Assembly: GCA_016704145.1 (NCBI GenBank)
Contig: JADJAS010000001.1
Coordinates: 248,001-312,000 of the forward strand
Direction of reading: 5' to 3'
Origin: Rhodocyclaceae bacterium
Lineage (GTDB): Bacteria > Pseudomonadota > Gammaproteobacteria > Burkholderiales > Rhodocyclaceae
Length of the DNA: 64,000 bases
In this document: positions 62,013-64,000 of the stretch, piece by piece
How positions within the stretch are numbered: the stretch's first letter is position 1
Layout: each line of letters begins with the position of its first letter
Made by a program: the position numbers and the translations under genes
Notes under the pieces: generated by a model
What the model was told of the DNA's origin: nothing
Databases searched by the model: none
Seen by the model: only the letters and a program-made list of their open reading frames with translations

Positions 62013-64000
62013 ATGCACAAGGCATTGTCTCGTCAGCTCCGCCGGGCCATGCGGCTCGCCGATGATGCCGAACTCGGCGAATTTCTCGACGGCATCGCAC
62101 GGTTGACCGAATCCGGCACGCTGCCGGCGGATGTCGCCGCGCGGCTGACGGGACTTTCCGCGCTACTGACCGGCATCGATGCTACCTACGAACAGTACGA
62201 CCGCGACCTCGACCTGCGTTCCCGCAGCCTGAAACTGAGCTCAGACGAACTGCTGGCCACCAATCAGCGATTGCATGACGAACTGGCCGCTCGCGAGGCC
62301 AACATCCGCGTGCTCCAGCAAACCGCCCGCGCGCTGCAGGCGGAAGCCGGCTTCGAAGGCTCGGCAAGCGACGAGACCAACCTCGATCACCTGATCGAGC
62401 TGGTATCGGGCCTCGTCGCCTACCGCGATATCGCCCAGCGGCAGATCAAGGCAACGCAACGCGACCTGGAAAACCAGAAGTTCGCGCTGGATCAGCACGC
62501 CATCGTCAGCATCACCGACACCCGTGGCATCATCACTTACGCCAACGACCGGTTCTGCGAAATCAGCGGTTACCGGCGTGAGGAACTTCTTGGTCGAAGC
62601 CACAACATCGTCAACTCCGGCCTGCATCCCGCTGAATTCTTCGCCGAGATGTGGCGGACCATCGAATCCGGCAGGACTTGGCAAGGCGAGATCCGCAACC
62701 GGGCCAAGGACGGCAACTTCTATTGGGTGGCCGCGACCGTCGTGCCCTTTCTCGACGAGCACGGCAAGCCATACCAATACGCGGGCATCCGCACCGACAT
62801 CACGCGATCCAAGCAGATGCGCGACGAGCTTCAAGAGCAGTTGCACTTCGTGCAGGAGCTGATCGAGGCGATTCCACTGCCAACCTATTTCAAGGACGTG
62901 CACGGCCGCTACATGGGCCTGAACCGCGCCTTCGAGACGGTATTCGAGTGCCGGCGCGACGAGTTGATCGGCCGCACCATTTTCGATCTTGGTCCGCTCG
63001 ACGTCGAGGATGCGCGCTACCACGACCAGCGCGACAACGAGCTTTACCAGGCGCCCCAGCCACAGTCCTACGAGCGCAGGATGCGGTGGGGCCAGGGCGA
63101 CTGGCGCAGCATGCTCTACCAGAAGGCGCCACTGACCCACGCCGACGGCAGCGTGCGCGGGCTGATCGGCTTGATCGCCGATGTCACCGACTTGCGCACC
63201 GCCGAACGCGAGGCGCTGCACGCCAAGGAGCAGGCCGAGGCGGCCAGCCGCGCCAAGAGCGATTTCCTCGCCAACATGAGTCACGAGATCCGCACACCGA
63301 TGAATGGCGTCATCGGTATGACGGAACTCGTGCTGGACACCGATCTCGACGACGAGCAGCGCGAGTACGTGCGCATCATCAAGTCGTCCGCGGAATCGCT
63401 GCTCACGGTGATCAATGACATCCTCGATTTCTCCAAGATCGAGGCCGGCAAGATGCAGATCGACCAAACCACCTTCAACCTGGCGGAGTTGCTCGGCGAG
63501 ACACTGAAGAGTCTTGCCCTGCGCGCCCACCAAAAGGGGCTGGAAATGATCTGCCAGATGGCGCCCGAGTTGCCGGTCTGGGTGGTCGGCGACCCCGGGC
63601 GGCTGCGGCAGGTACTGGTCAACCTTATCGGCAACGCGATCAAGTTCACCGAGCATGGCGAGGTGGTTCTCGCGGTCACCTCCGTTGATGACGGCTCCCG
63701 CTTGAAGTTCTCGGTGATCGACAGCGGCATCGGCATTCCGACCGACAAGCTGGACCATATCTTCGAGGCCTTCGCGCAGCAGGACAGTTCGACCACCCGC
63801 CGTTTTGGCGGCACCGGACTGGGGCTGAGCATTTCGGCGCGCCTGGTCGACATGATGAACGGCCGCATCTGGGTTGAAAGCCAGCCGGGCAAGGGCAGCA
63901 GTTTCCACTTCACCGCGCTGCTGCCGGCCAGCGGCGAGCAGCCTTCGGCGCCGTCGTTTTCGCGAGAACAGCTGGGCAATCTTGCCGCCCTGGTGGTCGA
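62013..64000 (+). CDS. Hybrid sensor histidine kinase, 5' part (runs off the window)
   Basis: About 662 residues are visible, with no membrane segment. A helical N-terminal coiled coil (1-160) precedes PAS 1 (ALDQHAIVSITDTRGIITYAN; NFYWVAATVVPF) and PAS 2 (LPTYFKDVHGRYMGLNRAFE). The kinase core has FLANMSHEIRTPMNGVIGM (phospho-His), VLVNLIGNAIKFTEHGE (N-box), VIDSGIGIPTDKL and RRFGGTGLGLSI. The sequence after TALLPASGEQPS begins what is probably a receiver domain beyond the window. The gene starts 20 bases after the FIST stop. It is likely the kinase for the HD-GYP regulator, with FIST as cytoplasmic sensor. Confidence 0.92.
   Translation, partial: MHKALSRQLRRAMRLADDAELGEFLDGIARLTESGTLPADVAARLTGLSALLTGIDATYEQYDRDLDLRSRSLKLSSDELLATNQRLHDELAAREANIRVLQQTARALQAEAGFEGSASDETNLDHLIELVSGLVAYRDIAQRQIKATQRDLENQKFALDQHAIVSITDTRGIITYANDRFCEISGYRREELLGRSHNIVNSGLHPAEFFAEMWRTIESGRTWQGEIRNRAKDGNFYWVAATVVPFLDEHGKPYQYAGIRTDITRSKQMRDELQEQLHFVQELIEAIPLPTYFKDVHGRYMGLNRAFETVFECRRDELIGRTIFDLGPLDVEDARYHDQRDNELYQAPQPQSYERRMRWGQGDWRSMLYQKAPLTHADGSVRGLIGLIADVTDLRTAEREALHAKEQAEAASRAKSDFLANMSHEIRTPMNGVIGMTELVLDTDLDDEQREYVRIIKSSAESLLTVINDILDFSKIEAGKMQIDQTTFNLAELLGETLKSLALRAHQKGLEMICQMAPELPVWVVGDPGRLRQVLVNLIGNAIKFTEHGEVVLAVTSVDDGSRLKFSVIDSGIGIPTDKLDHIFEAFAQQDSSTTRRFGGTGLGLSISARLVDMMNGRIWVESQPGKGSSFHFTALLPASGEQPSAPSFSREQLGNLAALVV

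Overview
The window is high-GC DNA dense with genes on both strands. It looks like a free-living betaproteobacterium of the Rhodocyclales type. The grounds are the start of boxC (aerobic benzoyl-CoA pathway), the gene order aroA-cmk / rpsA / ihfB / lapA / lapB / hldA / hldD / cysM, an AddAB-like helicase-nuclease pair, and protein sequences of betaproteobacterial character. No rRNA, tRNA, insertion sequence or integrase was seen.

Layout. 1-1.9 kb: the 5' end of boxC, divergent from a DUF4863 protein and an alpha/beta hydrolase (aromatic degradation). 1.9-9.8 kb: a 5'-nucleotidase, then an ion-handling operon read leftwards (BI-1 protein, Ca2+/cation exchanger, P-type ATPase, CPA2 antiporter, tandem universal stress protein). 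9.9-11.7 kb: DUF2934 protein, HPF-like protein and NhaR-type regulator. 11.5-20.2 kb: DNA repair block (AddA-like, AddB-like, an AAA ATPase, RmuC). 20.5-25.6 kb: unknown protein, esterase, quinone reductase-like flavoprotein, GGDEF-EAL protein. 25.6-37.8 kb: a seven-gene leftward operon (small membrane protein, SSS-type sensor kinase, CheY-like regulator, degenerate sensor fused to a DnaQ-type exonuclease, two DUF294 proteins, ferredoxin-NADP reductase), with mobA, a thioesterase and acs next to it. This resembles the acetate-switch (CrbS/acs) neighbourhood. 38-41.6 kb: UPF0114 protein, class I fumarase, a frameshifted metallopeptidase-like gene, murI.

41.6-48.0 kb: a complete type II-C CRISPR-Cas locus: divergent tracrRNA, cas9, cas1, cas2, a ParDE toxin-antitoxin pair, a terminator, and an array of six identical 37-nt repeats. 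The locus is bracketed by two near-identical 70-bp direct repeats. The right copy is the 3' end of a 3'-5' exonuclease gene; the left copy sits alone after murI. It therefore looks like an inserted island with a duplicated boundary.

48.0-59.7 kb: exonuclease, YdbL-YnbE-YdbH envelope lipid-transport set, cysM, LPS heptose genes, lapAB, ihfB, rpsA and a fused aroA-cmk gene. 59.7-64 kb: an HD-GYP response regulator, a FIST sensor and the 5' part of a PAS-PAS hybrid histidine kinase.

The most unusual signal runs across the whole window. A 23-bp motif (GGCG, four bases Y-N-Y-C, GCC, four bases R-Y-G-R, then CTGACTTT) occurs 13 times, both between genes and inside conserved genes, where it is read in several different frames. 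Two copies form the ends of the CRISPR island and one lies inside cas9. It behaves like a DNA uptake or chromosome-architecture sequence that I do not recognise.
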